Positions 28,708-38,767 of a stretch of DNA of 64,000 nucleotides are shown here, in pieces. Source of the DNA: Flavobacteriaceae bacterium. GTDB lineage: Bacteria > Bacteroidota > Bacteroidia > Flavobacteriales > Flavobacteriaceae. Each line of letters starts with the position of its first letter. The first letter of the stretch is position 1. The stretch covers positions 1-64,000 of the forward strand of contig JAKITD010000002.1 in assembly GCA_021648265.1 (NCBI GenBank), written 5' to 3'. The translations under genes and the position numbers were made by a program. The notes under the pieces were generated by a model, which saw only the letters and a program-made list of their open reading frames with translations, did not search any database and was not told the origin of the DNA.

Positions 28708-30198
28708 TTAAATTTTACTTGTTAGACTTTTGAAAAATACAAAACCAAATCCTAAAAACAACATTAAATGAAAAGGAAATAATCCAAAGTCACCACCTTG
28801 ATTTCCTACAACAAATGCACTGTACATTCCAAAAGCAAAATAGAGTGTTAGGATTCCTTCAATAATTACGTTTGGCGATATGTTTTTAGTCAAGTATTTG
28901 TTGTCTTTCCAACTTCCTTTTATGGAATCGATATTGAATTTTGGAGTACGAATAAAGTCGCTTTTTTTACCAATATGACCTTCAATTACGGCTATAGAAT
29001 TATGTAAGGAAAAGCCCATTGCCACCGAAAAAAACAAGAAAAACATTCCAATATATTTTAGGAATTGTTTAAAACCTCCACCGTAAATATTTTTATAAGT
29101 AAACCAATAACAAACAAAGAAAATTAATGTGCTTGTCACGAAAAAACTCAAAGCAATAAAATAGAATTTTAAATGCGCATATTCGTTTTTAATGTATAAC
29201 ATCGGGATGCTTAAAACTCCAACAATTAATATATTCAAAAACATCGTACTATTTAGTAAATGCAACAATCCGTGGGTTTTTGTTTTAGCAGAAATATTTT
29301 TGCTTTTCAGAACTTTCCACATCATTTTCTGAAAATTTTCTGCGCCTCCTTTATTCCATCTAAATTGTTGTGATCTGGCAGCACTAATAGCAATTGGAAG
29401 CTCCGCTGGAGTTTCTACATCGACTAAATACTTAAATTTCCAGTTTTTTAATTGGGCACGATAACTTAAATCTAAATCTTCGGTAAGTGTATCGCCTTGC
29501 CAGTTTCCAGCATCCAGAATACATTCTTTACGCCAAACACCCGCGGTTCCGTTGAAGTTTATAAAATGACCTTGACTATTTCTACCTACTTGTTCCAACG
29601 TAAAATGTGCGTCTAATGCAAATGCTTGCACTCTTGTGAGTAATGAAAATTGTCTGTTTAAATGTCCCCAACGAGTTTGAACTACGCCAATTTTAGGGTT
29701 TTTAAAATATGGAATGGTACGTTGTAACCAGTCTTTCTGCGGAAGAAAATCGGCATCAAAAATGACAATAAATTCTCCTTTCGCAATTTTTAAACCTTCT
29801 TTTAAGGCACCAGCTTTAAAGTTTTTACGGTCCTTTCTAGTAACATGCTGAATATCTAAACCCGTTTTTTGAAGCTCCTTAATTTGAAGAGCAGTAGTTT
29901 TAAAAGATTCATCGGTAGAATCGTCTAACACCTGAATCTCTAATTTATCTTTTGGGTATTCAATTTTAGCAATATTATTGAGCAAACGCTCCATTACATA
30001 TTTCTCGTTGTAAACAGGTAGTTGGATGGTAACAAAAGGGATTTCTTCGGTATTGGAAAAGTCTAATAATTCACTTTTATCTGCTTTTTTACTTGCTCTT
30101 AAATAATTAAAAAGCAGGTTCAATTGTGCCAAAGCATACATAAAAATAAGTAGCAGGGAAATTGAATAAACGACAATAATAATGGTTTCTAAAATCAT
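28708..30198 (-). CDS. GT2 family glycosyltransferase (cellulose synthase-like)
   Basis: VTIQLPVYNEKYVMERLL, VIFDADFLPQKDWL, DTLTEDLDLSYRAQ, QQFRWNKGGAEN. Confidence 0.95.
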   Translation of the reverse strand: MILETIIIVVYSISLLLIFMYALAQLNLLFNYLRASKKADKSELLDFSNTEEIPFVTIQLPVYNEKYVMERLLNNIAKIEYPKDKLEIQVLDDSTDESFKTTALQIKELQKTGLDIQHVTRKDRKNFKAGALKEGLKIAKGEFIVIFDADFLPQKDWLQRTIPYFKNPKIGVVQTRWGHLNRQFSLLTRVQAFALDAHFTLEQVGRNSQGHFINFNGTAGVWRKECILDAGNWQGDTLTEDLDLSYRAQLKNWKFKYLVDVETPAELPIAISAARSQQFRWNKGGAENFQKMMWKVLKSKNISAKTKTHGLLHLLNSTMFLNILIVGVLSIPMLYIKNEYAHLKFYFIALSFFVTSTLIFFVCYWFTYKNIYGGGFKQFLKYIGMFFLFFSVAMGFSLHNSIAVIEGHIGKKSDFIRTPKFNIDSIKGSWKDNKYLTKNISPNVIIEGILTLYFAFGMYSAFVVGNQGGDFGLFPFHLMLFLGFGFVFFKSLTSKI

Positions 30199-30899
30199 TT
30201 TTTAAATGAATATTTGAATATCCAAAGTAAAATTTTAACGCCTGCAAATATAGCACCTTTTACAGTGCCAGAAACTTTTGAAACACCAATTCTATTTCGA
30301 TAATTCAAAGGGATTTCAATATACGAATACTTCTTTTTTAATGCTTTTAACTGCATCTCTACTGTCCATCCGTATGTTTTGTCTTCCATATTTAGAGCCA
30401 ATAATTTGTCATATTTTATTGCTCTAAAAGGGCCTAAATCTGTAAAAGTAGATTTAAAAAACAGTTTCATTAAGCTAGTTGCTAACCAATTTCCGAAAAT
30501 TTGTGGTTTTGTCATCGACCCTAATTCTCGTAATTCTGAAACTCTTGCTCCAATTACAAAATCGATATCATTTTCAATAATAGGTTGTACAATTTTAGTA
30601 AGTTCTTCGGGGTAATCGCTATAATCGCCATCTAAAAAGACAACGATTTCTGGTTTTGTCCCGAGGCTTCGGGATTGTTCAGAAATGTATTTCATTCCTT
30701 TTAAACAAGCATATCCATAACCTTTTTGTGTTTCGGTAAGAACGGTAGCTCCTGCTTTTTTGGCAACTTTAACAGTATTATCTGAAGAGTTGTTATTCAC
30801 TACAATTATTTCCGAAACTATTTCAGGAATTGCAGCAATTACTAAACCAATGGAAGCTTCTTCATTAAATGCGGGGATGATGACTTTTATTAGTGTCAT
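30195..30899 (-). CDS. GT2 family glycosyltransferase (dolichol-phosphate mannosyltransferase/glucosyltransferase-like)
   Basis: KVIIPAFNEEASIGLVIAAIP, VVNNNSSDNT, IVVFLDGDYSDYPEEL, PLNYRNRIGVSKVSGT. Confidence 0.93.
   Translation of the reverse strand: MTLIKVIIPAFNEEASIGLVIAAIPEIVSEIIVVNNNSSDNTVKVAKKAGATVLTETQKGYGYACLKGMKYISEQSRSLGTKPEIVVFLDGDYSDYPEELTKIVQPIIENDIDFVIGARVSELRELGSMTKPQIFGNWLATSLMKLFFKSTFTDLGPFRAIKYDKLLALNMEDKTYGWTVEMQLKALKKKYSYIEIPLNYRNRIGVSKVSGTVKGAIFAGVKILLWIFKYSFKK
30659..30674. repeat. TCCCGAGGCTTCGGGA palindrome inside the GT2 CDS
   Basis: Near-perfect palindrome encoding the extra SRSLGT segment before KPEIVVFLDGDYSD. Confidence 0.6.
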
Positions 30900-31366
30900 A
30901 AAAGATCGGTTAATTTGTTCTCTTTTTTAAACGAATCTATGTCGGCCCATTCTTTTATTTTTATTCCTAATTTATATTTTTCTGCTTTAAAAATTGTATC
31001 ATTTTTATAGTGAAAATGGTATCCGTTTTTTTTACCATTTTCTAATTGGTATTTGTGACAAATATTCCCTTGTTTATCGTAATACAGCCACCAATTTTGT
31101 TTGCGATTATTTTTAAAATACCCTTTGCTTTCTATTTCGCCATTATTATGAAAATAATACCAAAAATTAGATTGTGAAGCCTCTATAAAATGTCCTTTCT
31201 TTTTAACATTTCCATTTGGATAATAAAAAATCCAATAATCAATTTTTTGACTATTCTGGATCCATCCTTCCTCCATTAACACACCATCTTCGAAATGTTT
31301 TTTTTGATATGTTTTTTGGGCAATAATACACGTGGAAAATAATAATATAACAATAAGTGCTTTCAT
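30896..31366 (-). CDS. MORN-repeat/YwqK-like exported protein
   Basis: Repeats YPNGNVKKKGHFIE, HNNGEIESKGYFKNNRKQNWWLYYDKQGN. Confidence 0.8.
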   Translation of the reverse strand: MKALIVILLFSTCIIAQKTYQKKHFEDGVLMEEGWIQNSQKIDYWIFYYPNGNVKKKGHFIEASQSNFWYYFHNNGEIESKGYFKNNRKQNWWLYYDKQGNICHKYQLENGKKNGYHFHYKNDTIFKAEKYKLGIKIKEWADIDSFKKENKLTDLL

Positions 31367-32950
31367 CTATTTTTGATTAATTAAAGCTATCAAATCTACG
31401 TCATTTCCTAATAAAATATCATTCGGATTTATACGTCCATTTTCTGGTCCATTTTCTAATTTTAAAACACCTCTCGGGCAAACTGCCGAGCAAATTCCGC
31501 AACCTACACAACTAGCACGAACAATGTTTTCGCCTTTTTGAGCATAGGCACGAACGTCGATTCCCTGTTCGCAATAAGTGGAGCAGTTTCCACAAGAAAT
31601 ACATTGCCCTCCGTTGGTGGTGATTCTAAAACGTGATTTGAAACGTTGTACAATTCCCATATAAGCAGCCAACGGACAGCCAAAACGACACCAAACTCGG
31701 TTTCCGAAAATAGGGTAAAAACCAGTTCCGATTACTCCTGCGAAAATAGCACCTATTAAAAACCCGTAAATATCTTGTATGGTTTGGGTTTTTATTCTCA
31801 ACACTTCTTGACTTCCAGAGAGATACGAATACAAGGTAAATCCTGTCATTATTAATGCGAAAACCAATACGCTATGGATTATATATCTTTCAAAATTCCA
31901 AGCTTTTAAAGATTTATTAGAAAGTTGACGATATGGATCTCCTAAAGTTTCTGCCAATCCGCCACAGCCACAAACCCAAGAACAGTACCATCTTTTTCCG
32001 AAGAAATATACCATAATTGGAACGATGACTAAAGTTAAAACAATTCCCCAAACCAAAACAAATAAACCAAAACCACCACTTGCTAATAGCTGATCTAAAT
32101 TCCATTTGAAAAAGAAATCGTAATCTAAGGGGAAGGCATTTTTAAAGTCATACCAAGGTTTTTCAAACCGAACTAAAATTTCAGGAATTAAAAAAGCAAA
32201 GACAATTTGAAAGAATAATACTGAAGTGGTTCGTGAAATTTGATAGTTATTATGACGGTATTTTATATACATCCGAATTGCCATAACGGTCATTACAGAA
32301 CAATACAGAAAACCATACAAAAACCACTGACTTGCTAAATTTCCACTTAAACTTTCACTAATTGGATCTACAACATAAGTCCAATTTACAATATAATCGG
32401 GTGCAAAATAAAGGAGCAAATAAAAACTTACTAAAAAAACAAAAACCATCCAGCCCAGCCAACTCTTGCCATTGGTGGCAACACTGTGGTAAACACCGTT
32501 GTTTTTAATTCCTTTTGAACCTAATAAAATGACATTGGGAATAATAAAAAGTAAGGCTCCAATAATTCCCAAACCGAAAGTTAGCCACCAAAAAAGTCCT
32601 TTATTTTCTTTAACAATTCCGGCGCCAAATTCTTTGGCTAATTGATAGGAAAAACTATGTGGTTTATCCCAAATTACTTTGCCCCATTCATTATTTTTTT
32701 TATGAATTTCGTTAGCGAAATTTAATGCTGAGGTTACTTTTGAAGAAAATTCAAATGGGTTGGTAAATTCTTCCCCAACCACTGTTTCCTTCATTTGGTC
32801 GATAAATAATTCGCTTTTTATCCCTTTGTTAGCTACAAATTGTTCAAGCCCTGAAGTAGTTACTTGATAGCTGCCTAAAAAAATAAGCGATATAAAAACC
32901 CCCAATCCTACTAAAAATATCCCTAATCCTAATTTCTGAATTGCCTTCAT
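31367..32950 (-). CDS. Membrane 4Fe-4S binding protein (NosR/CcoG-like)
   Basis: WYCSWVCGCGGLAET, WCRFGCPLAAYMG, CISCGNCSTYCEQGI, CVGCGICSAVCPRGV. Confidence 0.93.
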   Translation of the reverse strand: MKAIQKLGLGIFLVGLGVFISLIFLGSYQVTTSGLEQFVANKGIKSELFIDQMKETVVGEEFTNPFEFSSKVTSALNFANEIHKKNNEWGKVIWDKPHSFSYQLAKEFGAGIVKENKGLFWWLTFGLGIIGALLFIIPNVILLGSKGIKNNGVYHSVATNGKSWLGWMVFVFLVSFYLLLYFAPDYIVNWTYVVDPISESLSGNLASQWFLYGFLYCSVMTVMAIRMYIKYRHNNYQISRTTSVLFFQIVFAFLIPEILVRFEKPWYDFKNAFPLDYDFFFKWNLDQLLASGGFGLFVLVWGIVLTLVIVPIMVYFFGKRWYCSWVCGCGGLAETLGDPYRQLSNKSLKAWNFERYIIHSVLVFALIMTGFTLYSYLSGSQEVLRIKTQTIQDIYGFLIGAIFAGVIGTGFYPIFGNRVWCRFGCPLAAYMGIVQRFKSRFRITTNGGQCISCGNCSTYCEQGIDVRAYAQKGENIVRASCVGCGICSAVCPRGVLKLENGPENGRINPNDILLGNDVDLIALINQK

Positions 32951-32951
32951 A

Positions 32952-34298
32952 TTATGCTTGGAGATTAAAAATTCTTTTCCAACTTTTCTTCTTCAATTGG
33001 ATATTGGTATTGTTTTCTTTGTTGAATTTTGAAACAATTTCCTTTTCATGAAGTTTATAAAATTCAGGATCGAAATTGGCATCGGAAAGGTGTTCTAAAA
33101 CATATTCTATAGGCTGTTTTTTGGTTAAAATTTTATCAAAAAATTCATGTCGCATTCTAATTCCGAAGGTATTAATGCCAATAAATTCGCGAGTATTTTT
33201 ATCGTAGTTAATATGAATACATTTTTTGCCACCTTTATGTTCCCAATAAAAACGAGCTTCATTTTCTTTAGGTTGCGCCCAAACCCAACCGTAAGTTTGG
33301 TATTCCAAATCTAAAAATTTAGCCGAATTAAACCAATGTCCAGGTTTGTATTGGGTACGATTTCCACAAATGGTTTGAGCCAAGGTTTCAGCCATCATTC
33401 TTCCAGTGTACCAAACGGCTTCAATAGGTCTTCGCTGATCAATAGCTTCGTGTTGCTCGGCACAGTCACCAATAGCGTAGATATTTTTAATATTGGTTTC
33501 GAGAAAATGATTCACTTTTATTCCTCTCCCTAATTCGATTCCTGAATCTTTCAGAAAAGAAATATTTGGAGAAACTCCAGCGGTTAAACCTACTACATCA
33601 CACGGGATTTCTTCACCTGTTTCAGCAACAATCACAGCTCGTGCTTTTCCATTTTCATCGGCAAGGATTTCTTTTAAATTGCAGTTTAGTCGTAAGTCAA
33701 TATGGTGTTCTTTAATGTGGCGGTTGATTATTTCAGATTCTTCTGTAGGTAGAACGCCGTTCCAAAAACTAGATTCACGTACTAAAAATGTAACGGGAAT
33801 ATCTCGGCTTCGGAGCATTTCGACCATTTCAATTCCTATTAATCCACCACCAACAATCACTGCACGTTTACAGATTTTATTATTGGGTGCGTATTTTTCG
33901 AGACTCTCTAAATCCTGTTTGTGGTACATTCCCATTACGGCTTCTAAATCTTGTCCAGGCCAGCCAAATTTGTTGGGTTTACTTCCGGTAGCGATGACTA
34001 ATTTGTCATAGTTCATTGTTTTACCGCTGGAAAAAACGAGTTGTTTTTCTTCAGAATTCACCTTTTCAACAAAAGCCTGTTTGAGTTCGATGTTGTTTTT
34101 TTTCCAAAACCAATTTTCATAGGGTTGGGTATGTTCAAACTTCATATGTCCCATATATACATACATTAAAGCTGTACGGGAGAAGAAAAATTCGGATTCT
34201 GTAGAGATAATAGTGATTTTATTAGTCGATAATTTTCTGATATGCCGAGCTGTGGTGACTCCAGAAATTCCATTCCCAATTATGACTATGTGCTTCAT
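32952..34298 (-). CDS. FAD/NAD(P)-dependent oxidoreductase
   Basis: IIGNGISGVTTARHIRK, YDKLVIATGSKPN, AVIVGGGLIGIEMVEML, NIYAIGDCAE. Confidence 0.93.
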   Translation of the reverse strand: MKHIVIIGNGISGVTTARHIRKLSTNKITIISTESEFFFSRTALMYVYMGHMKFEHTQPYENWFWKKNNIELKQAFVEKVNSEEKQLVFSSGKTMNYDKLVIATGSKPNKFGWPGQDLEAVMGMYHKQDLESLEKYAPNNKICKRAVIVGGGLIGIEMVEMLRSRDIPVTFLVRESSFWNGVLPTEESEIINRHIKEHHIDLRLNCNLKEILADENGKARAVIVAETGEEIPCDVVGLTAGVSPNISFLKDSGIELGRGIKVNHFLETNIKNIYAIGDCAEQHEAIDQRRPIEAVWYTGRMMAETLAQTICGNRTQYKPGHWFNSAKFLDLEYQTYGWVWAQPKENEARFYWEHKGGKKCIHINYDKNTREFIGINTFGIRMRHEFFDKILTKKQPIEYVLEHLSDANFDPEFYKLHEKEIVSKFNKENNTNIQLKKKSWKRIFNLQA

Positions 34299-34445
34299 AT
34301 ACTCAATAATTATTTGGTTTTAAGTCGTGAATAAAGATAACAACTTAATATATTACAAAGAAATAATAATAAAAAAGTAATTTATGTTAGTTAACTAACA
34401 TAAATATTAAATTTAGATTTGTTTTTTTGTGTAAAATATATAATT

Positions 34446-35156
34446 ATGAAATATTTATTGTTAATATTCTTAGTTTTTTCGTTTTCAATTTCTCATTCCC
34501 AAGATGTTAAAGAATTTTTTAATAAAGCAGATAGTTTTTTTAATGCTAACGTAGTTAATGGACGGGTGGCGTATTCAAAAATTAATTATAAACAAGGTAG
34601 TCTTAATGAATTATTGGATTTAGCAAATTCTATCATAGTTGATAAAAATGATGCTAATACCTTTCAAGCATTCTGGATTAATGCATATAATTTATCTGTG
34701 ATTAAAGGGATTATTGATAACTATCCTACAAATTCACCACTAGACAATGCTGGCTTTTTTGATAAAACAAAATATAGTTTAGGAGGAAAGAAGATTACAT
34801 TAAATGATATTGAGCATAAGCTATTAAGAGCACAGTTTAATGATGCAAGATTTCATTTTGTGTTAGTCTGTGGTGCATTGGGTTGCCCTCCTTTGATTAA
34901 CAAGGCTTATTTGCCAAATACATTAAATGAGCAGCTAGATAAACAAACTAAAATAGCACTAGACGGGAGCTTTTTAAAAGTTAATACTAAAAAGAAACGA
35001 GTTGAAGCATCAGAAATAATGAAATGGTATAAAGAAGATTTTACAAGAAATGGAGCTAGTGAAATTGATTTTATTAATATTTATAGAACGGAGAAGATTC
35101 CTAGTACATTCAAAATATCTTATTTCCCTTATAATTGGAGTATTAACAAACAATAA
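34446..35156 (+). CDS. DUF547 domain protein
   Basis: FQAFWINAYNLSVIKGIIDNYP, LNDIEHKLLRAQFNDARFHFVLVCGALGCPPL. Confidence 0.9.
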   Translation: MKYLLLIFLVFSFSISHSQDVKEFFNKADSFFNANVVNGRVAYSKINYKQGSLNELLDLANSIIVDKNDANTFQAFWINAYNLSVIKGIIDNYPTNSPLDNAGFFDKTKYSLGGKKITLNDIEHKLLRAQFNDARFHFVLVCGALGCPPLINKAYLPNTLNEQLDKQTKIALDGSFLKVNTKKKRVEASEIMKWYKEDFTRNGASEIDFINIYRTEKIPSTFKISYFPYNWSINKQ

Positions 35157-35178
35157 TCATTGATAATTAAAAAAAAAC

Positions 35179-36105
35179 ATGAAAAAAATAATAGCATTAT
35201 TAATTTTTACAACCGTTACATTTTCTGGATTTTCTCAAGAAGAATCAGAACAAGAAAAAAGTAACATTCAAGAATATACTCCTTCAAAATTATTGAAAAA
35301 AGGGCAATGGGATATTAAGTTTTTTAATGGGTTATATACCCAAACAGAAAGGACAGATTCTGGTAGTGAATCTGTAACAATTCCAAGAGAGAATTTTTAT
35401 ACAAATACCACAGAACTTTATACAGGAATAAGTGAAAACTCAAGAATAAATATTGGATTAATTTTTCAAATACGATCCAATACTGTTGGTGGTGCGGGAG
35501 CTTTAGATGTTTTTAAATTTGAAAACAACGGAATTAATGCAAAAAGTGGTCTTACAACAATTGCTCCTTCAATAAGGATTCAGCCTTTTGAGAATGCGGG
35601 TAATTTTTCAATAACAAGCTCATTGTTTATTCCAATTTTTAAAGACAGACCTAATACTATTTATTTAGACGAAAGGAGTATTACTTGGGAGACGAAATTT
35701 TTCTATGATAAAACTTTTGGAAATGATAAGTGGCAAGTATTTACAGAAGTAGATTTTGGTTTTAATTTTGGAGAAAAAGCTATTGATGAAAACGAAATTG
35801 ATATTACAACTATATATTTTAATAATATTGAACTTTATGCCAACAATAGTTTGTTTATGCCATTAAGCGCGTTTTTAAGTTATTTTCCAAGCCCCAAAAC
35901 AACCGTATTCGTAAACACAAAACAAGCTTTTTTAATAGATCTTGGGAATAATTTCTCTCAAAATTCAACTTCATTAGGATTGGGAGGAAAATACCAATTA
36001 ACAAACGTTTTAAATATTGAAGCTTCATTTGATAAGTTTGTAAGAGGTGCTAGTTTTCAGGGTTTGGGTCAAACATTTAGTTTAGGTCTTAGAGCAATAT
36101 TTTAA
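35179..36105 (+). CDS. Putative outer-membrane/secreted protein of unknown function
   Basis: Signal peptide MKKIIALLIFTTVTFSGFSQ; beta-rich sequence. Confidence 0.6.
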   Translation: MKKIIALLIFTTVTFSGFSQEESEQEKSNIQEYTPSKLLKKGQWDIKFFNGLYTQTERTDSGSESVTIPRENFYTNTTELYTGISENSRINIGLIFQIRSNTVGGAGALDVFKFENNGINAKSGLTTIAPSIRIQPFENAGNFSITSSLFIPIFKDRPNTIYLDERSITWETKFFYDKTFGNDKWQVFTEVDFGFNFGEKAIDENEIDITTIYFNNIELYANNSLFMPLSAFLSYFPSPKTTVFVNTKQAFLIDLGNNFSQNSTSLGLGGKYQLTNVLNIEASFDKFVRGASFQGLGQTFSLGLRAIF

Positions 36106-36143
36106 TATTTATTTAATTTTATTGTGTTTTATTTATAGAGAAA

Positions 36144-37403
36144 ATGAAAAACTTTTTTATAGTAATTATTTTTTTATTTGGAGTTAATAGTATTTCTCAA
36201 GAGATTAGAATTGATACTATTAATATTTTAGGAAATAAGAAAACAAAAACTTCATTTATCACTAAATTAATTTTTGTGAAATCAGGAATGGTATTGGATT
36301 CTGTTGTGTTAAAAGAAGATATTCAAAGATTGAAAAGATTACCATCAATATCTCATGCTTTTTTTGAAATTATTTACTCAAAAAACAAATCTTGTATTGT
36401 ACAATATAATATAGTTGAAAATTTAACTATTATCCCATCAGTAAATATTTACACAACAAACGATGATGAGTTTGCGTACAGGATTGGTATAAACGAGTTC
36501 AATTTATTTGGTCAAAATATTGCAATTGGTGGGTTTTATCAAAACGATATTTACAGTTCGTATGCAATTAATTTTAGAGTTCCCTATTTATTTGGAAAGC
36601 AATTTGGGTTAGCATTGAATCATCAAAATTTAACTACTCAAGAACCTATTTATTTTGATGATACTACAGCAAGTTATAAGTACAATAACACATCGTACGA
36701 AATAATAGGTCTTTATGAATTTAATTCTAAAAATAAAGTTGAATTAGGGGTTAATTTTTTCAGTGAAAACTATTCTTTTAAATCTGGAGCAACAAGCCCA
36801 GATATTCCCCAGAATTTTGAAGTAGATAAGATACTTTATAAAACCGGCTATGAATATTCCAACCTAGATTACGACCATCAATATGTTTCAGGCTTTAGAA
36901 GTACTTTAATTTTACAATATGTAACTTCAGGAGATGTTCGTGTTTCAGATTTCTTAATAGGATATAACGATTTTTATTTTTATAAAAGAATTGGGAAAAA
37001 AGGAAATTGGGCTAATAAGTTACGCCTTGGACTTTCTAGTAATGATAAAAGCCCCTTTGCACCATTCACTGTAGATAATAATGTAAATATTCGTGGTGTT
37101 GGAAATGAAATTGATAGAGGAACAGGAGCCATAATTATTAATACGGAATTCAGATATACTTTATATGAAAAAAAATGGTTCATTTTACAAAGTAATACCT
37201 TTATAGATGCAGGTACTTGGCGAAACCCTGGCGGTAAGTTTACTGATTTTACAAGCTCCGAGAATATTAGAATATATCCAGGAATAGGTTTGCGATTTAT
37301 TCATAAAAAAATATATAACGCTATTTTTAGAATAGATTATGGGGTAGGAATTACAAAAAATGCTACCAATGGTTTTGTTATTGGAGTTGGTCAATATTTT
37401 TAA
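36144..37403 (+). CDS. Omp85/BamA-superfamily outer membrane protein with a POTRA domain
   Basis: IRIDTINILGNKKTKTSFITKLIFVKSGMVLD POTRA; barrel C-terminus GFVIGVGQYF. Confidence 0.82.
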   Translation: MKNFFIVIIFLFGVNSISQEIRIDTINILGNKKTKTSFITKLIFVKSGMVLDSVVLKEDIQRLKRLPSISHAFFEIIYSKNKSCIVQYNIVENLTIIPSVNIYTTNDDEFAYRIGINEFNLFGQNIAIGGFYQNDIYSSYAINFRVPYLFGKQFGLALNHQNLTTQEPIYFDDTTASYKYNNTSYEIIGLYEFNSKNKVELGVNFFSENYSFKSGATSPDIPQNFEVDKILYKTGYEYSNLDYDHQYVSGFRSTLILQYVTSGDVRVSDFLIGYNDFYFYKRIGKKGNWANKLRLGLSSNDKSPFAPFTVDNNVNIRGVGNEIDRGTGAIIINTEFRYTLYEKKWFILQSNTFIDAGTWRNPGGKFTDFTSSENIRIYPGIGLRFIHKKIYNAIFRIDYGVGITKNATNGFVIGVGQYF

Positions 37404-37617
37404 TATGACTATCGGATTCGTTACATATAATTCACTTGGACTATATAATTGATAACGTGATGATTATGTTTTGCCAAAAACGAAATTAAATTATAATCCG
37501 TTAAAAATGTGACAAAACCAACCCTTAAAATTGTCTTGCAAAAGGCACTACATCGCAAATCACTTTTATACAGCTAGTTACAAAATATTATTTTGTGCAA
37601 TCAATCCGATAGTCATA
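37404..37617. mobile_element. MITE-like non-autonomous element with 15-bp perfect TIRs and 8-bp TSD
   Basis: TIRs TATGACTATCGGATT (37404-37418) / AATCCGATAGTCATA (37603-37617); TSD ATTTTTAA at 37396-37403 and 37618-37625; no ORF. Confidence 0.88.
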
Positions 37618-37750
37618 ATTTTTAATCTTGACACTATTTCAACTAGTGAGTAAGTTTAAAATAGATTCGTTTGCTCTAAATCGAAGCTTTGAAATAATTC
37701 CTCTTTATAAAAGATTGTTGTATTTTGAAAACCATTTATTTTTTTAATAT

Positions 37751-38761
37751 ATGAGTTTAAAAAGAGTTGTTTTAATTTTAATTCTCAGTATTTCATTTCT
37801 GAATAGCTGTGCCCAAAAAGAAATCCATATCAACGGAGTTAGCTTTGTAGCATCTCCCGACTCTTTAAACCAAAGCCATATTGACCCAATTATTAAGTTA
37901 AATGCAAATTATGCAGCGATTATGCCTTTTGGATTTGTTGAAAGTTTACAGCATCCTGAAATTGCATATAATTCGGATAGACAGTGGTTTGGTGAAACAA
38001 AAGAAGGAGTGAAGCAATATGTCGAGAAGCTTCATCTAAATAATATTCGGGTGATGTTAAAACCTCAAATTTGGATTTGGCACGGCGAATATACCGGAAA
38101 TTTGCAAATGACTTCGGAAGAAGATTGGCAAGTGTTAGAGAATTCGTACCGTGATTTTATACTTGATTTTGCAATGGTTGCTGAAGAAAATAAAGTTGAT
38201 ATATTCTGTCTTGCAACCGAATTAGAACAGTTTATAACCCATCGTCCCGATTATTGGAATGAATTGATTTCTGAAATTAAAACCATTTATAAAGGAAAAC
38301 TTACCTACGCAGCCAATTGGGACGAATACAAACGGGTGCCTTTTTGGAAGCAATTGGATTTTATAGGAATTGATGCATATTTTCCGATTTCTGAAAGTAA
38401 AACACCTACTATTGAAGAAGCAAAATTAGGATGGAAGCCTTGGAAAGAAGAAATGATTTCAGTCTCAACTAAAGCAAATAAGAAAATACTTTTTACTGAA
38501 TATGGTTATCGAAGTGTCAACTATTCAGGAAAAGAGCCTTGGAAAAGTGATCGAAATATGGGTGAAGTAAATCTAAAGGCACAAGAAAATTTAACCAAAG
38601 CTTTGTTTGAAGAAATTTGGAAAGAAGAATGGTTTGTAGGAGGATTTTTATGGAAATGGCATATCAAACATAACGGAATTGGCGGAAAAGAAAATACAAT
38701 GTTTACACCTCAGAATAAGCCAGTGGAAGCCGTTATAAAAGGAAACTATCAAAATAAATAA
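37751..38761 (+). CDS. Glycoside hydrolase (GH113-like TIM-barrel) lipoprotein
   Basis: FLNSCAQ lipobox; GVSFVASPD, VMLKPQIWIWHGEYTG, WKQLDFIGIDAYFPI, FTEYGYRSVNYSGKEPW, GGFLWKWH. Confidence 0.82.
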   Translation: MSLKRVVLILILSISFLNSCAQKEIHINGVSFVASPDSLNQSHIDPIIKLNANYAAIMPFGFVESLQHPEIAYNSDRQWFGETKEGVKQYVEKLHLNNIRVMLKPQIWIWHGEYTGNLQMTSEEDWQVLENSYRDFILDFAMVAEENKVDIFCLATELEQFITHRPDYWNELISEIKTIYKGKLTYAANWDEYKRVPFWKQLDFIGIDAYFPISESKTPTIEEAKLGWKPWKEEMISVSTKANKKILFTEYGYRSVNYSGKEPWKSDRNMGEVNLKAQENLTKALFEEIWKEEWFVGGFLWKWHIKHNGIGGKENTMFTPQNKPVEAVIKGNYQNK

Positions 38762-38767
38762 AACGCT

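Noticed and set aside
33800-33830. CTCGGCTTCGGAGCATTTCGACC as another in-gene palindrome insertion
   Set aside because: It encodes the ordinary VEMLRSRDI segment expected in this oxidoreductase family; no extra residues relative to the normal motif.
33679-34011. 110-aa plus-strand ORF within the FAD oxidoreductase
   Set aside because: Antisense shadow of a conserved CDS; composition is typical of reverse-frame translation.
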